From an uncultured Flavobacteriaceae bacterium (lineage in GTDB: Bacteria > Bacteroidota > Bacteroidia > Flavobacteriales > Flavobacteriaceae), in contig CANKZQ010000001.1 of assembly GCA_947488345.1 (NCBI GenBank), positions 596,518-660,517 of the forward strand: a DNA stretch of 64,000 nt, written 5' to 3'. Each line of letters begins with the position of its first letter. Positions within the stretch are counted from its first letter, which is position 1. The notes under the pieces are model-generated. The model did no database searches. It saw nothing but the letters and a program-made list of their open reading frames with translations, and was not told the DNA's origin. The position numbers were made by a program, and so were the translations under genes. Below, one piece after another: positions 27,049 through 38,105 of this stretch.

Positions 27049-27055
27049 TCTCACG

Positions 27056-27085
27056 AAGGCGATGGAATGACATCGCCTTTGTTTT
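27056..27085 (+). terminator. Intrinsic terminator of the DUF3857 gene tandem
   Basis: AAGGCGATG and CATCGCCTT form a perfect 9-bp stem with a 6-nt loop, followed by TGTTTTATT. It separates the tandem from the convergent SCO-like gene. Confidence 0.85.
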
Positions 27086-27752
27086 ATTGTTCTTTTTTTA
27101 AGAGCTCAATATCCTTGATTATTCGTGCAATATCTTCTTTGTCGGTACCATTATAAAAGCCCCTTATACGTCTCTTAGTATCAACCAAAACAAATTGTTC
27201 TGTATGAATAAAGTCTTGATCTCCTCCATCACCTTCCTCCAAGACAGCGAAATATGATTTACGAGCTAACTCATAAATATGCTTTTTTTCACCGGTCGTA
27301 ATATGCCATTTTCCGTCAATAACACCTTTCGCAACTGCATATTGTTTTAATATAGGCACACTGTCCATTACCGGCGTAACAGAATGTGACAAAAACATCA
27401 CTTGATCATCTGTTTTAAAATGTGCTTGTAATTCAGCCATATTTGTTGTCATTATCGGACATATGGTGGCACATCTTGTAAAGAAGAAATCAGCCACGTA
27501 AATTTTCCCCTCGAAGCTTTTTTGCGTAATTGTAGCCGCATTTTGATTGATCAACTCGAAATCAGCAATTGTATGATTATTCTTAACATGCTGAATTGAA
27601 AAATCTACCAGTCTAGGGTTCACATCCGACGGACTATAAACGGGCAACCTTTCTTTAGGATTCAATAATTGATAACCAATAAACACGGCTATGACAAAAA
27701 TAATGGCCACAAACAAAATCGTGGTAATTGATTTTTTACTAAAATTAAACAT
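27084..27752 (-). CDS. SCO1/SenC family copper-binding protein
   Basis: 222 residues. One N-terminal membrane anchor (9-28) precedes a thioredoxin-like domain with the copper-binding pair Cys94-x3-Cys98 (FTRCATICP) and His183 (FIHTEQF). SCO proteins load or reduce the CuA site of cytochrome c oxidase. No oxidase genes are adjacent. The stop codon adjoins the terminator of the convergent operon. Confidence 0.93.
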   Translation of the reverse strand: MFNFSKKSITTILFVAIIFVIAVFIGYQLLNPKERLPVYSPSDVNPRLVDFSIQHVKNNHTIADFELINQNAATITQKSFEGKIYVADFFFTRCATICPIMTTNMAELQAHFKTDDQVMFLSHSVTPVMDSVPILKQYAVAKGVIDGKWHITTGEKKHIYELARKSYFAVLEEGDGGDQDFIHTEQFVLVDTKRRIRGFYNGTDKEDIARIIKDIELLKKEQ

Positions 27753-27822
27753 TCGCTATATTGCCTTAAATTTTAACGTTTTCTTTCGAATCTATTTCTC
27801 TACAAAATTACTCATAAAAGCG

Positions 27823-27830
27823 TACATTTG
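27823..27830 (+). promoter_or_regulatory. -7 element for rseP
   Basis: TACATTTG matches TAnnTTTG, 32 bases before the ATG at 27863. No clear -33 TTG at the expected distance. Confidence 0.55.
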
Positions 27831-27862
27831 TGCGTTTTTAACATATTAAGAATTTAAAATTA

Positions 27863-29212
27863 ATGGAGACATTTATTAAAATATTTCAATTCATATTGAG
27901 TTTATCAATATTGATTGTTTTACATGAGCTAGGACATTTTATACCTGCAAAATTATTTAAGACTAAGGTTGAGAAGTTCTACTTATTCTTCGATTATAAA
28001 TTTTCACTCTTTAAGAAGAAAATAGGAGATACCGTATATGGTATTGGTTGGATCCCGCTGGGAGGTTATGTAAAGATAGCCGGAATGATCGACGAGAGTA
28101 TGGATACCGAACAGCTAAAAGAAGAGCCTAAACCATGGGAATTTAGATCGAAGCCAGCCTGGCAACGATTGATCATAATGTTGGGTGGTGTCACGGTGAA
28201 TTTTATTCTTGGAATATTTTTATACATCATGATTTTAAACATTTGGGGAGAAAAATTCTTGCCTAATGATAGTTTAAAAGATGGTGTATGGGTGCATGAC
28301 CAATTAGGAGAAGATTTAGGATTAAAAACTGGAGACAAAATATTGACCATCGACGGTGAGAAAATTGAGAAATTCGGTAATTTGATTCCTGAGTTCATAA
28401 ATGGCAACACCTATACTATTGAAAGAAATGGTCAAGTACTCAATAAAGAAATTCCGATCGATTTTATTTCAAAATTAATTGAACGTAAAAAGGACGATGG
28501 GAGCATCATTAGCTATAGAACTCCATTTGTGGTCGTAAGTATTCCTGACACTTCTTTAAATGCTGCGAGCGGCTTAGCATCCAAAGATATTATTACGGCT
28601 ATTAATAACAGACCTATCAAATACTATGATGAAGTAAAACCGATGTTAGAAGAATTCGCCAATCAAAAGGTTGAAGTATCGGTAAAAAGGGATGATGAAA
28701 TTAAAACAATCCCGATAGAGGTAAGTGATCAAGGAACGATGGGTATTGTTGGATCTGGACTTGGATTGAGTGATATGAGTAAATTAGGTTATTTAAATCT
28801 TGAAACAAGAACATACACGTTTACAGAAGCGATCCCAGGTGGATTTAAAAAAGCCTACAATACTTTAGCGAGCTATATCAAACAATTTAAGAAAATCTTT
28901 AACCCAAAAACTGGTGCTTACAAAGGTCTAGGAGGGTTTATTACTATTGGTAGCATTTTTCCTGCTGAATGGGATTGGCAATCATTTTTAAATATTACTG
29001 CTTTCTTATCTATTATGTTAGGTTTTATGAACTTATTACCTATTCCAGCGCTGGATGGTGGACACGTAGTTTTCACCTTATATGAGATGATTTCTGGCCG
29101 CAAGCCAAGTGATAAGTTTTTAGAATACGCTCAGGTAACAGGCTTTATTATTTTAATGGCGTTGCTACTGTTTGCCAATGGTAACGATATATATAGATGG
29201 ATTACGCGATAA
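27863..29212 (+). CDS. rseP: RIP metalloprotease RseP (site-2 protease)
   Basis: 449 residues. This intramembrane zinc protease cleaves anti-sigma factors and signal-peptide remnants. The zinc motif is HELGH (21-25) in the first membrane helix; a PDZ-containing region occupies about 115-300; the third zinc ligand lies in NLLPIPALDGGHV near residues 393-405; a last helix is at the C-terminus. Terminated by the long palindrome at 29232-29289. Confidence 0.95.
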   Translation: METFIKIFQFILSLSILIVLHELGHFIPAKLFKTKVEKFYLFFDYKFSLFKKKIGDTVYGIGWIPLGGYVKIAGMIDESMDTEQLKEEPKPWEFRSKPAWQRLIIMLGGVTVNFILGIFLYIMILNIWGEKFLPNDSLKDGVWVHDQLGEDLGLKTGDKILTIDGEKIEKFGNLIPEFINGNTYTIERNGQVLNKEIPIDFISKLIERKKDDGSIISYRTPFVVVSIPDTSLNAASGLASKDIITAINNRPIKYYDEVKPMLEEFANQKVEVSVKRDDEIKTIPIEVSDQGTMGIVGSGLGLSDMSKLGYLNLETRTYTFTEAIPGGFKKAYNTLASYIKQFKKIFNPKTGAYKGLGGFITIGSIFPAEWDWQSFLNITAFLSIMLGFMNLLPIPALDGGHVVFTLYEMISGRKPSDKFLEYAQVTGFIILMALLLFANGNDIYRWITR

Positions 29213-29231
29213 TTTTTCCTGTAATATCAAA

Positions 29232-29289
29232 TATAAAACGAATAAAAAAAGAGCTTCATAATTGAAGCTCTTTTTTTATTCGTTTTATA
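29232..29289. terminator. 58-bp palindromic bidirectional terminator
   Basis: Two perfectly complementary 27-nt arms (29232-29258, 29263-29289) with a TAAT loop. The core stem GAGCTTCA/TGAAGCTC is flanked by seven A on the left and seven T on the right, so it works in both directions, ending rseP and atpDC. The outer TAAAACGAAT/ATTCGTTTTA extends pairing well beyond what termination needs. Confidence 0.92.
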
Positions 29290-29296
29290 CGACAAT

Positions 29297-29572
29297 TTAA
29301 TCAGCTAGAATAATAATTTTATTATCATTTAATTCTATGGTACCTGAAGCAATTGCTAACAGGGTATCTGAACCATCATTTGAAAATTTGTCTTTAAAAC
29401 TATCTGAGATTGTTATATCTCCCTTAATTTTAACAGTACCTTCTTGTAAAAGTGATACAATAGGCGCATGATTATCCAACATCTGAAACTCTCCATCAAC
29501 ACCCGGTACGGTAACCGCTTCTACATCTCCGCTAAATAAAATAGCCTCTGGGCTAACAATTTCTAAAAACAT
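29297..29572 (-). CDS. atpC: ATP synthase F1 epsilon subunit
   Basis: 91 residues: the N-terminal beta-sandwich only (FLEIVSPEAILFSGDVEAVTVPGVDGEFQMLDNHAPIVS pattern, given here as motif order), with no C-terminal helical hairpin, so it is shorter than the roughly 135-residue E. coli subunit. Short epsilon chains are common in Bacteroidota. Since the inhibitory C-terminal helices are missing, epsilon inhibition of ATP hydrolysis should be absent. It lies 18 bases after atpD. Confidence 0.95.
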   Translation of the reverse strand: MFLEIVSPEAILFSGDVEAVTVPGVDGEFQMLDNHAPIVSLLQEGTVKIKGDITISDSFKDKFSNDGSDTLLAIASGTIELNDNKIIILAD

Positions 29573-29590
29573 ATTCTTCGCTTTTAATGA

Positions 29591-31105
<1,515 letters not shown>

Positions 31106-31171
31106 CTATTTATTATTTTGCTAAAATTTTATTCGAAAAAGAAGTGCCAATACACTATGTTTTTCGCGCTG

Positions 31172-31179
31172 CAAATATA
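31172..31179 (-). promoter_or_regulatory. -7 element for atpDC
   Basis: TATATTTG on the minus strand matches TAnnTTTG exactly, giving a leader of about 65 bases before the atpD ATG. The remainder of 31100-31270 is A+T-rich and shows no other feature. Confidence 0.5.
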
Positions 31180-31270
31180 AATATTATTCTTTAATTTTAT
31201 AACATAAAAAGAATCAAAAAATTAATGAACTTAAATGAAGCTATTTTTGCTTCAATTTATACATCAAAAC

Positions 31271-31299
31271 AAAAAAACCTAGAATAAAATTCTAGGTTT
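31271..31299 (-). terminator. Intrinsic terminator of the receptor/esterase pair
   Basis: AAACCTAGAAT and ATTCTAGGTTT form a perfect 11-bp stem with a 3-nt loop; on the minus strand a run of T follows. It lies 27 bases after the SGNH lipoprotein stop. Confidence 0.88.
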
Positions 31300-31325
31300 C
31301 TATATTTTGATATTATAAAAATCAC

Positions 31326-32876
31326 CTACGGCAAAGAAGGAGGATACTGCGTTGTAAAATCATTTGATTTAGGAAAAGTTCCCGATTCAATAAAATTTGA
31401 ACCGAAATTTTCATCTAATTTTTCTAAAAATATCGTCGCCATCAAAGCATACCCTCTTGCAGTCAAATGAATTCCATCTAAACTCACCAAACCACCAAAT
31501 ACCAAATCGGTAGTCATGTTATACGTCTCATAAGGATATCCTGTAGTTGCAGCCTGCGTCAACACACTATTCAAATCAACTAGCACAACATTATCATTTG
31601 CTGACGCCACAGCTTCAATAGTTGCGTTATAAGCAATTGTTGCATTTCTAATGGCCGTTTGTTCTTCAGGAGTTAATACCCATCTATCTGCCAGTGGTAT
31701 TGCCACACCATTTACGCTTAACGGATTTGCAGGATCAGCTAATGTTCCGATAAACGATGAGCTAGGCAATACTAATAAATCATCAGCCGTTGCTTGTCTC
31801 ATATTGACTAGGGCAGGATTTATACCTGTTAAGTCAGACAGTGCTTCATCTAAAATAACCACTGCATTTCCTTCACCAGCTCCAAAACTAATTTGTCTTC
31901 TATCTACCTCGGCCTGGTCTAAATTTGGAGCCGCTGCCGCTGGTATTAACCCCGCGTTTATCCCGTTCAACACATCCTGTAAACCTTGATTGTAAGCTGC
32001 ATATGCAGCATTCACTGCTCCAGCAGTCGCTCCATCCAATGGTACCGGATTATGCGGTACTGTAGTAAAATGTGGTAAATCTGTAATAAAAGGTACATTT
32101 GTTACTAATCCTTTTGCTCCACCCGCAGATAATGCGGTCACCACACCATTAAAGGCCTGCGCAAAAACGTTCGGATCAGTTATATCATTTCCGCCATATG
32201 TACTTGGGTCAAAATTACCTGTTTGATCAACACCAGAACCTCCAGAAGTAGCATATCCTAAGACATCATTACCTCCTAATTCTGATACGGTAAAAAACGT
32301 TGGAGATTGGGCCAACGCATCTTCTAAAACAGTAGCAGTTTCACTTGTTGAGAATCGTGCAAAATATGGGTTTGATGCTCCTGTAGCTACACCGGCAACA
32401 CTACCGTATCCTGGTGCTAAAATATGAAAACTCTTGGCACCTGGCACTCCCATATTATTGAAAGGTCCTACCTGCTTATCAGTTACTTCGGTTGTTGGAT
32501 CTCCTGGCAAACCTGCTGGGCCAGCCCCGTTAAAAAATAATCTAGTACCTTGAATAACATTTCCTCCTAGTAATAACCCTCCAAGATTATCATTCGTTAA
32601 AGGCTGTACAAAAGCACCACCACCAGCGTTTGCAAACTGCTGTGAGAGAATATTAGGAAAAGAATTTTCTTGAGCTGCGACAAACAAAGCGCCATCGGTA
32701 AAACCAGCTGTAAAAGATGCTCCTACAGCAACATATTTAGAAAAATCTAGACTACCTGTTTGAAGTGCCGGTAATTCAGCAACAGGAGGTAAATTAGGTT
32801 CTATCTCGTCAATTTCACAGGCAACTAATCCACTGAAGATGAAAAGCAACCCAAAATATTTATATATATTTTTCAT
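31326..32876 (-). CDS. SGNH/GDSL-type esterase lipoprotein
   Basis: 516 residues. Lipoprotein signal with lipobox LVAC (Cys20). SGNH blocks: Ser54 in VGASFTAG, Asn203 in GGND (201-204) and Asp467/His470 in DGIHLTARGY near the C-terminus. A long Ala/Gly-rich insertion separates the blocks. It probably hydrolyses ester bonds of lipids or acylated glycans at the cell surface. It follows the TonB-dependent receptor gene by 16 bases, taking the position SusD has in sugar-uptake pairs. Confidence 0.85.
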   Translation of the reverse strand: MKNIYKYFGLLFIFSGLVACEIDEIEPNLPPVAELPALQTGSLDFSKYVAVGASFTAGFTDGALFVAAQENSFPNILSQQFANAGGGAFVQPLTNDNLGGLLLGGNVIQGTRLFFNGAGPAGLPGDPTTEVTDKQVGPFNNMGVPGAKSFHILAPGYGSVAGVATGASNPYFARFSTSETATVLEDALAQSPTFFTVSELGGNDVLGYATSGGSGVDQTGNFDPSTYGGNDITDPNVFAQAFNGVVTALSAGGAKGLVTNVPFITDLPHFTTVPHNPVPLDGATAGAVNAAYAAYNQGLQDVLNGINAGLIPAAAAPNLDQAEVDRRQISFGAGEGNAVVILDEALSDLTGINPALVNMRQATADDLLVLPSSSFIGTLADPANPLSVNGVAIPLADRWVLTPEEQTAIRNATIAYNATIEAVASANDNVVLVDLNSVLTQAATTGYPYETYNMTTDLVFGGLVSLDGIHLTARGYALMATIFLEKLDENFGSNFIESGTFPKSNDFTTQYPPSLP

Positions 32877-32892
32877 TTTTATTCTAAATTTA

Positions 32893-35673
32893 TTAATTGT
32901 TAATTACCCAAGAAACGTAAAATTGTGAACCTACTTGACCAGTACCTGGAGCACTTTGATATTCAGTTCCACCAATATTTGAGCCACCTATTTTAAATAC
33001 TGATTTTATTTTAGGCGCCGCATAACTGATCTGAGCATCAAAAATAGTTCTCTCTGGCACAAAGGCATTCGCAATACTCGATTGCCAGAAATACTCAGTA
33101 CTGTATCTTGCATTCACATTAAATCCTACACCTGACTCAAATAAGTTTGTATGTCCTAAAGATACTTTTACTTTATGCTCTGGTGTATTAAATCCTGCCT
33201 GAAAATCAGGGTCAGTTGCTTGATCAAAATCAAATTTTGCCAAGGTATAATTAGCTCCGATATTAAACCCGTGTACCTTCGTGTTCACACCAACAATAAA
33301 TCCGTAAGAGGATACATCAGCCAAAGAATTCGTATAGGTTTGAAAAGCCGTAAAGTTTCCAGTTGCTATATCTTGAACACCTGTGGCGTCACTTGTACTT
33401 CCTGAATTTGGAGTTACTACAATTTTATTCGCAATAAAACCTTCATAAGAGTTATAGTATCCGTTTAAATCAATATCAAATTTTCCTAATCTACCTCTAT
33501 ATCCTGCATCATAAGCAGTTACCTTCTCAGGCTGTACTAGATCAGTCGTTACTGCACGTAATTGACTAGGGTCACCTGTCGCTGCAAAAGCTCCAACAGA
33601 CTGTTGGCTATATGAATCGAAATATACATCTCTTCCTGTTAAAGCAGTTCCTGGCAGTCTTCTATCTAAGTTATCAGGAGAAGAACCTACTAAAATAGCT
33701 CTACCTACATTAAACCCAATAAATAAAGATTGTGTATCAGGGTTTCTAAAACCTGTTTGATATGAGGCTCTAAAGTTATGGTTTCTATTTTCTCCAGCTG
33801 AATAAACAATAGAAGCTCTTGGTGAAATATTACCATCAAAAAATTCATTTTTATCATAACGGAAAGATGCTGTTAGTTTCAATCTTTCGTCAGCGAACTT
33901 TTTACTCGCTTGTACGTAAGCACCATACTCATTATATTTAATAGGACCATCAAAATCTGTAAAAATAGTACCTTGAGAATCTAATGAATATTGCTTGTAC
34001 GATCCTCCAATCTGAATATCGGCAGCATCATCTAATAGACTCGAAAAATTATAATTACCTTCAGCTACAGAAGAACTTGTATTGTCTAAGAATTTAGAAC
34101 CTGTAGAAACATCAGGGTCGTTCGTAACTTGTTCGAATAATTGTTGAAATTCTGGTGTCCCTGGATTTGGTCTAAATGCAGCATCTGCCGCAGCTCTAGC
34201 CGCTGCATGTGCTTGAGCATCTGTACCTCCACCTAAAACAGTCTGTAAATAACCCCCTGCATAGGTACCAAACCACTCTTGTGCATTTACTCTATTCATG
34301 TTGATACCCGTAAAACGCATATCATATGAATCTCCTGCGGTCTCTGAAGTTGTATACCCTCTTAAGAAGAAGTCTTTACCTTTCACCTCTAATTTATGCT
34401 GTTGGATAAAGAAATTTCTTAACTGATATCTATTTGCTCCTTGATAAATTGAACCACCCTGACCTAATCGAGAATTCCATATTACTTCGATGTCATTTTC
34501 AAAAGGTCTATAATTCAAAGAAAAATCAGCTTTGATACTCTGTGCTTCATAATCTGTAAGATCTTGTTCTCTATATCCTGTTCGTCCAACATTTACAGCT
34601 GGCAATAATGCAGCTCCTCCAGCAGGAAAACCAAGTCCTGGCGTTGCCTCTAAAATTTCACCAAGACTTCTTAGATTTAAGCCTAAAGCTCCTAATGTAA
34701 CTTCATCACCATAAATATTTAAGCCATCATGCGCCAATCTTGAAGGGTCATCTGGTATGATAAAGTCTGGTCTCCCTACTTCGTCAGGCGTATATTGATT
34801 TGTATCTGTTGCGAACCAATCTGTTCCTTCTAAATATGAAAAAGACACCTTGGCTGCAAACTTCTCACTAAATGCGTGTGCTGCACGGATACCTACATCA
34901 TAAAAATTATTATCTCCACCCGCGTCTTGTATCGTCAAGCCTGTCTTTACATAAGCACTTACTCCTTGATGTTCAAATGGGTTTTTACTTGTCATAAATA
35001 AAATACCATTAAAGGCATTTGCACCATATAATGCAGACGATGCACCTGGTAAGAGCTCAACACTTTGAAGATCTAATTCACTTACACCTACTAAATTACC
35101 CAAAACGAAATTCAATGCAGGAGATGAGTTATCCATTCCATCGACTAGCTGTACAAAACGTGTATTTGCGAATGTGGCAAAACCTCTTGTATTTACAGAG
35201 TTGAATGTCAAACTACTTGTATTAACATCTACTCCTTTTAAATTTTCTAAACTTTGATAAAAATTGGCAGCAGCAGAATTTTTAATTTCTCTTACGCCTA
35301 ATCGTTCGATTGTTACTGGAGATTCTCGAACACTTTCTGGTGTTCTAGATGCAGAAACGACCACTTCGTCTAATTGAGTACCTTCTACTAATGCAATTTT
35401 TAAATTTTGATTATTTTCCGTTATTTCAATTGTTTGCCCTTCATATCCAATGGAGGTTACAACAATTTTAAATGGTAAAGGTTCGGTTACTTGTAAGGTA
35501 AAATTACCATCAAAATCCGTAGAAGTACCAATGTACTTACCCTCGAGTCGTATATTTACGCCCGGTATGGGTTGGTTATCTTTTGAATCAGTAACTGTTC
35601 CCGTAACTACCGTCTGTGCATACATAGTAGCACCAAAAAACAGCGCAAAAACAATAGTAAAAAGTTTATTCAT
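32893..35673 (-). CDS. TonB-dependent outer-membrane receptor
   Basis: 926 residues. Signal peptide (cleavage near MYAQ), a carboxypeptidase-like regulatory domain (VVTGTVTDSKDNQPIPGVNI, about 22-105), then plug (SLENLKGVDVN, NTRGFATFANTRFVQLVDGM, VELLPGASSALYGANAFNGI) and a long beta-barrel. It imports a bulky ligand using TonB energy. Its partner is an SGNH esterase lipoprotein, so an esterified or lipidic substrate is more likely than a plain polysaccharide. Confidence 0.93.
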   Translation of the reverse strand: MNKLFTIVFALFFGATMYAQTVVTGTVTDSKDNQPIPGVNIRLEGKYIGTSTDFDGNFTLQVTEPLPFKIVVTSIGYEGQTIEITENNQNLKIALVEGTQLDEVVVSASRTPESVRESPVTIERLGVREIKNSAAANFYQSLENLKGVDVNTSSLTFNSVNTRGFATFANTRFVQLVDGMDNSSPALNFVLGNLVGVSELDLQSVELLPGASSALYGANAFNGILFMTSKNPFEHQGVSAYVKTGLTIQDAGGDNNFYDVGIRAAHAFSEKFAAKVSFSYLEGTDWFATDTNQYTPDEVGRPDFIIPDDPSRLAHDGLNIYGDEVTLGALGLNLRSLGEILEATPGLGFPAGGAALLPAVNVGRTGYREQDLTDYEAQSIKADFSLNYRPFENDIEVIWNSRLGQGGSIYQGANRYQLRNFFIQQHKLEVKGKDFFLRGYTTSETAGDSYDMRFTGINMNRVNAQEWFGTYAGGYLQTVLGGGTDAQAHAAARAAADAAFRPNPGTPEFQQLFEQVTNDPDVSTGSKFLDNTSSSVAEGNYNFSSLLDDAADIQIGGSYKQYSLDSQGTIFTDFDGPIKYNEYGAYVQASKKFADERLKLTASFRYDKNEFFDGNISPRASIVYSAGENRNHNFRASYQTGFRNPDTQSLFIGFNVGRAILVGSSPDNLDRRLPGTALTGRDVYFDSYSQQSVGAFAATGDPSQLRAVTTDLVQPEKVTAYDAGYRGRLGKFDIDLNGYYNSYEGFIANKIVVTPNSGSTSDATGVQDIATGNFTAFQTYTNSLADVSSYGFIVGVNTKVHGFNIGANYTLAKFDFDQATDPDFQAGFNTPEHKVKVSLGHTNLFESGVGFNVNARYSTEYFWQSSIANAFVPERTIFDAQISYAAPKIKSVFKIGGSNIGGTEYQSAPGTGQVGSQFYVSWVINN

Positions 35674-35781
35674 AATGTTTATTTAAGTGGTTAACAATAG
35701 CGCAAAATACAATTTTTTTTGATGTTTACAATGCATGCATAATAAATTCTATTGTTAAATAATTAAAATCCTCGCTTTCTA

Positions 35782-35813
35782 TTGAGAAATTCTAAATAGA
35801 ATCCCTAATTTTG
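35782..35813 (+). promoter_or_regulatory. Complete Bacteroidota-type promoter for ribF
   Basis: TTG at 35782-35784 and TAATTTTG at 35806-35813 with 21 bases between them fit the -33/-7 pattern. The predicted leader before GTG 35867 is about 45 bases. The rest of the 193-base intergenic region (35674-35866) between the divergent receptor gene and ribF shows nothing else definite. Confidence 0.6.
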
Positions 35814-35866
35814 AGCCTGATTTTCAGCTTTTACTAATACAATAACATAAATTAACATTTTCGTTT

Positions 35867-36823
35867 GTGAAAATTTATCAATCTTATCAAGATTTCTCAG
35901 ATATACCCGAGCCCACTGTTGTTACCATAGGTACTTTCGATGGTGTTCACATTGGACATCAGGAAATCATTAAGCAATTATCGAACAACACTCCTAACGA
36001 CGAAAGTGAATCAGTAATTTTAACCTTCTTTCCTCACCCAAGAATCGTACTTCAGAAGGAAACGAAAGTACAATTGCTCAATACTATTGATGAAAAAATT
36101 AGTTTGTTAGAAAAAGCTGGACTGGATCATCTAATCATCCAACCATTTACAAAAGAATTCTCTCGTTTGACTGCTTTAGATTTTGCTCGAGACATCCTGG
36201 CCGAACATATCAAAACGAAAAAACTGATTATCGGCTATGACCATCGTTTTGGAAGAAATAGAGAGGGTAGTTTTGAGCAACTCAAAGAATATGGTAAAAT
36301 TTATGATTTTGATGTTGAAGAAATTCCAGCTCAAAACATTCAGGATATCACCGTAAGTTCTACTAAAATTCGTCGCGCCCTTGAAGAAGGCGCTATTGAA
36401 AAAGCGAATTCATACCTTGGATATAGCTATATGTTAAGTGGCCAAGTAGTTGCAGGAAATGCTTTAGGAAGACAGTATAATTATCCAACCATTAACATAA
36501 ATATTGAAGAAACCTATAAACTAATCCCCAAGCCCGGTGTTTATGTGGTTGAATCTTATATTGAGAATCATCACTTTTTTGGTATCATGAACATTGGTAA
36601 ACGACCTACATTAAACGGTAAGAAAAAAACCATAGAAGTACATCTGCTGGATTTTAATAAAGACCTTTACGGAGAAAATATACAAGTACATCTGTTGACT
36701 CGATTAAGAGATGAACAGAAATTTGCTTCGATGGAACATCTATATGCTCAAATAAAAAAAGATGAAATAAAAGCCAGAACCCTCATTAAAAGTGGAAAAA
36801 TTTCTTTTCAAACATATAGATAA
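35867..36823 (+). CDS. ribF: Bifunctional riboflavin kinase / FAD synthetase
   Basis: 318 residues, standard RibF length. The N-terminal adenylyltransferase domain has TIGTFDGVHIGHQ (about 20-32), YDHRFGR and SSTKIR; the C-terminal riboflavin kinase domain has GNALGRQYNYPTINI (about 200-214). It makes FMN and FAD from riboflavin and ATP. The start is GTG 35867, because no in-frame ATG precedes TFDG by a plausible distance. Its end overlaps the HTTM gene by 32 bases. Confidence 0.95.
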   Translation: MKIYQSYQDFSDIPEPTVVTIGTFDGVHIGHQEIIKQLSNNTPNDESESVILTFFPHPRIVLQKETKVQLLNTIDEKISLLEKAGLDHLIIQPFTKEFSRLTALDFARDILAEHIKTKKLIIGYDHRFGRNREGSFEQLKEYGKIYDFDVEEIPAQNIQDITVSSTKIRRALEEGAIEKANSYLGYSYMLSGQVVAGNALGRQYNYPTININIEETYKLIPKPGVYVVESYIENHHFFGIMNIGKRPTLNGKKKTIEVHLLDFNKDLYGENIQVHLLTRLRDEQKFASMEHLYAQIKKDEIKARTLIKSGKISFQTYR

Positions 36824-38105
36824 CACCCCTCTAATAGTTTTTAGAATAGTATTTGGCTTATTACTATTTCTAGAATCCGTTGGTGCTATTTTTACAGGAT
36901 GGGTAACCAAAACAATGGTAGAACCTAAATTCACCTTTAACTTTATCGGATTTGATTTTTTACAACCCTTACCGGGAAATGGGATGTACTATTATTACTT
37001 GATTATGGGAGTTTTCGGTTTTTGTGTCATGATTGGCTATAGATATAGAATTGCAATGACTTCATTTTTCATCATGTGGAGTGCAACGTATTTAATGCAA
37101 AAATCATCCTATAACAATCATTATTATTTGACAGCACTTTTAAGTTTTTTAATGATTTTTCAACCCGCAAACAATTACTTATCGATTGATGCAAAACGAC
37201 GCCCATCGCTAAAATCTATCTCTGTACCCTATTGGACATCACTAATTTTAATGCTCCAAATTGGAATTGTATATTTTTTTGGAGGTGTTGCAAAAATTTA
37301 TCCTGATTGGCTCCAAGCCGTTCCTGCAAGGATATTTTTAAGTTCGAAAACCGACTACCCTCTAGTTGGTGAACTATTTAGTACTTCTTGGTTTCCGTAT
37401 ATTTTAAGTTATGGAGGATTATTTTTTGATCTATTAATTGTGCCCCTATTACTTTTTAAAAGAACTCGAATTTTCGGATTTTGTTTATCCTTGTTTTTTC
37501 ATTTATTCAACGCTGTTATCTTTCAAGTTGGTATTTTCCCTTTTTTATCATTGGCTTTTGCCTTGTTTTTTTTCGAACCAAAAACAGTGCATCGCATTTT
37601 TTTAAGAAAAAAAATCTTTTATGCTAAAAATGAAGTACGTATTCCAAAGGTAAAAAACGGTTTCTTATTTTTTATAGGTGTTTATTTTACCGTTCAGCTC
37701 CTGTTACCTCTTAGGCATTGGATGATAAAAGAAGATGTTTTATGGACAGAAGAAGGCCACCGTTTAAGCTGGCGCATGATGTTACGTTCAAAAAGTGGGT
37801 ACCAAAGTTTTATAGTTGTAGACAAAAAAACAAATCAGAAAGAAACAATTTGGTTGCCAAATTATTTGTCTGAAAAACAACGAGGTGCTCTAAGTACCAA
37901 ACCTGATATGATTTGGCAATTTTCGCAACGTCTAAAAAAAGAATATACCGAACGAGGTCAAGAAGTAGCGATCTATGTTAAAGGAAAAATAAGTGTAAAT
38001 GGTCATGCCTATCAACCCCTAGTGAATGACACTATAGATCTAGCAGCCGTCAAATGGGATCATTTTAATCATCATAAATGGTTATTACCTAGAAAAGTCA
38101 AATAA
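36792..38105 (+). CDS. HTTM domain membrane protein (vitamin K-dependent gamma-carboxylase-like)
   Basis: 437 residues with about eight membrane segments between 12 and 310 and a soluble C-terminal tail of about 120 residues. The order matches the horizontally transferred transmembrane (HTTM) domain of gamma-carboxylase homologues in bacteria, whose function is unknown. The start GTG 36792 lies 32 bases inside ribF; it is preferred because family members begin with the same FLFKHIDNT-type segment. Vitamin K (menaquinone) dependence is not shown. Confidence 0.8.
   Translation: MEKFLFKHIDNTPLIVFRIVFGLLLFLESVGAIFTGWVTKTMVEPKFTFNFIGFDFLQPLPGNGMYYYYLIMGVFGFCVMIGYRYRIAMTSFFIMWSATYLMQKSSYNNHYYLTALLSFLMIFQPANNYLSIDAKRRPSLKSISVPYWTSLILMLQIGIVYFFGGVAKIYPDWLQAVPARIFLSSKTDYPLVGELFSTSWFPYILSYGGLFFDLLIVPLLLFKRTRIFGFCLSLFFHLFNAVIFQVGIFPFLSLAFALFFFEPKTVHRIFLRKKIFYAKNEVRIPKVKNGFLFFIGVYFTVQLLLPLRHWMIKEDVLWTEEGHRLSWRMMLRSKSGYQSFIVVDKKTNQKETIWLPNYLSEKQRGALSTKPDMIWQFSQRLKKEYTERGQEVAIYVKGKISVNGHAYQPLVNDTIDLAAVKWDHFNHHKWLLPRKVK

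Noticed and set aside
31326..35673. SusC/SusD polysaccharide-utilisation pair
   Set aside because: The lipoprotein has SGNH hydrolase blocks and no SusD features, and no glycoside hydrolase is nearby.
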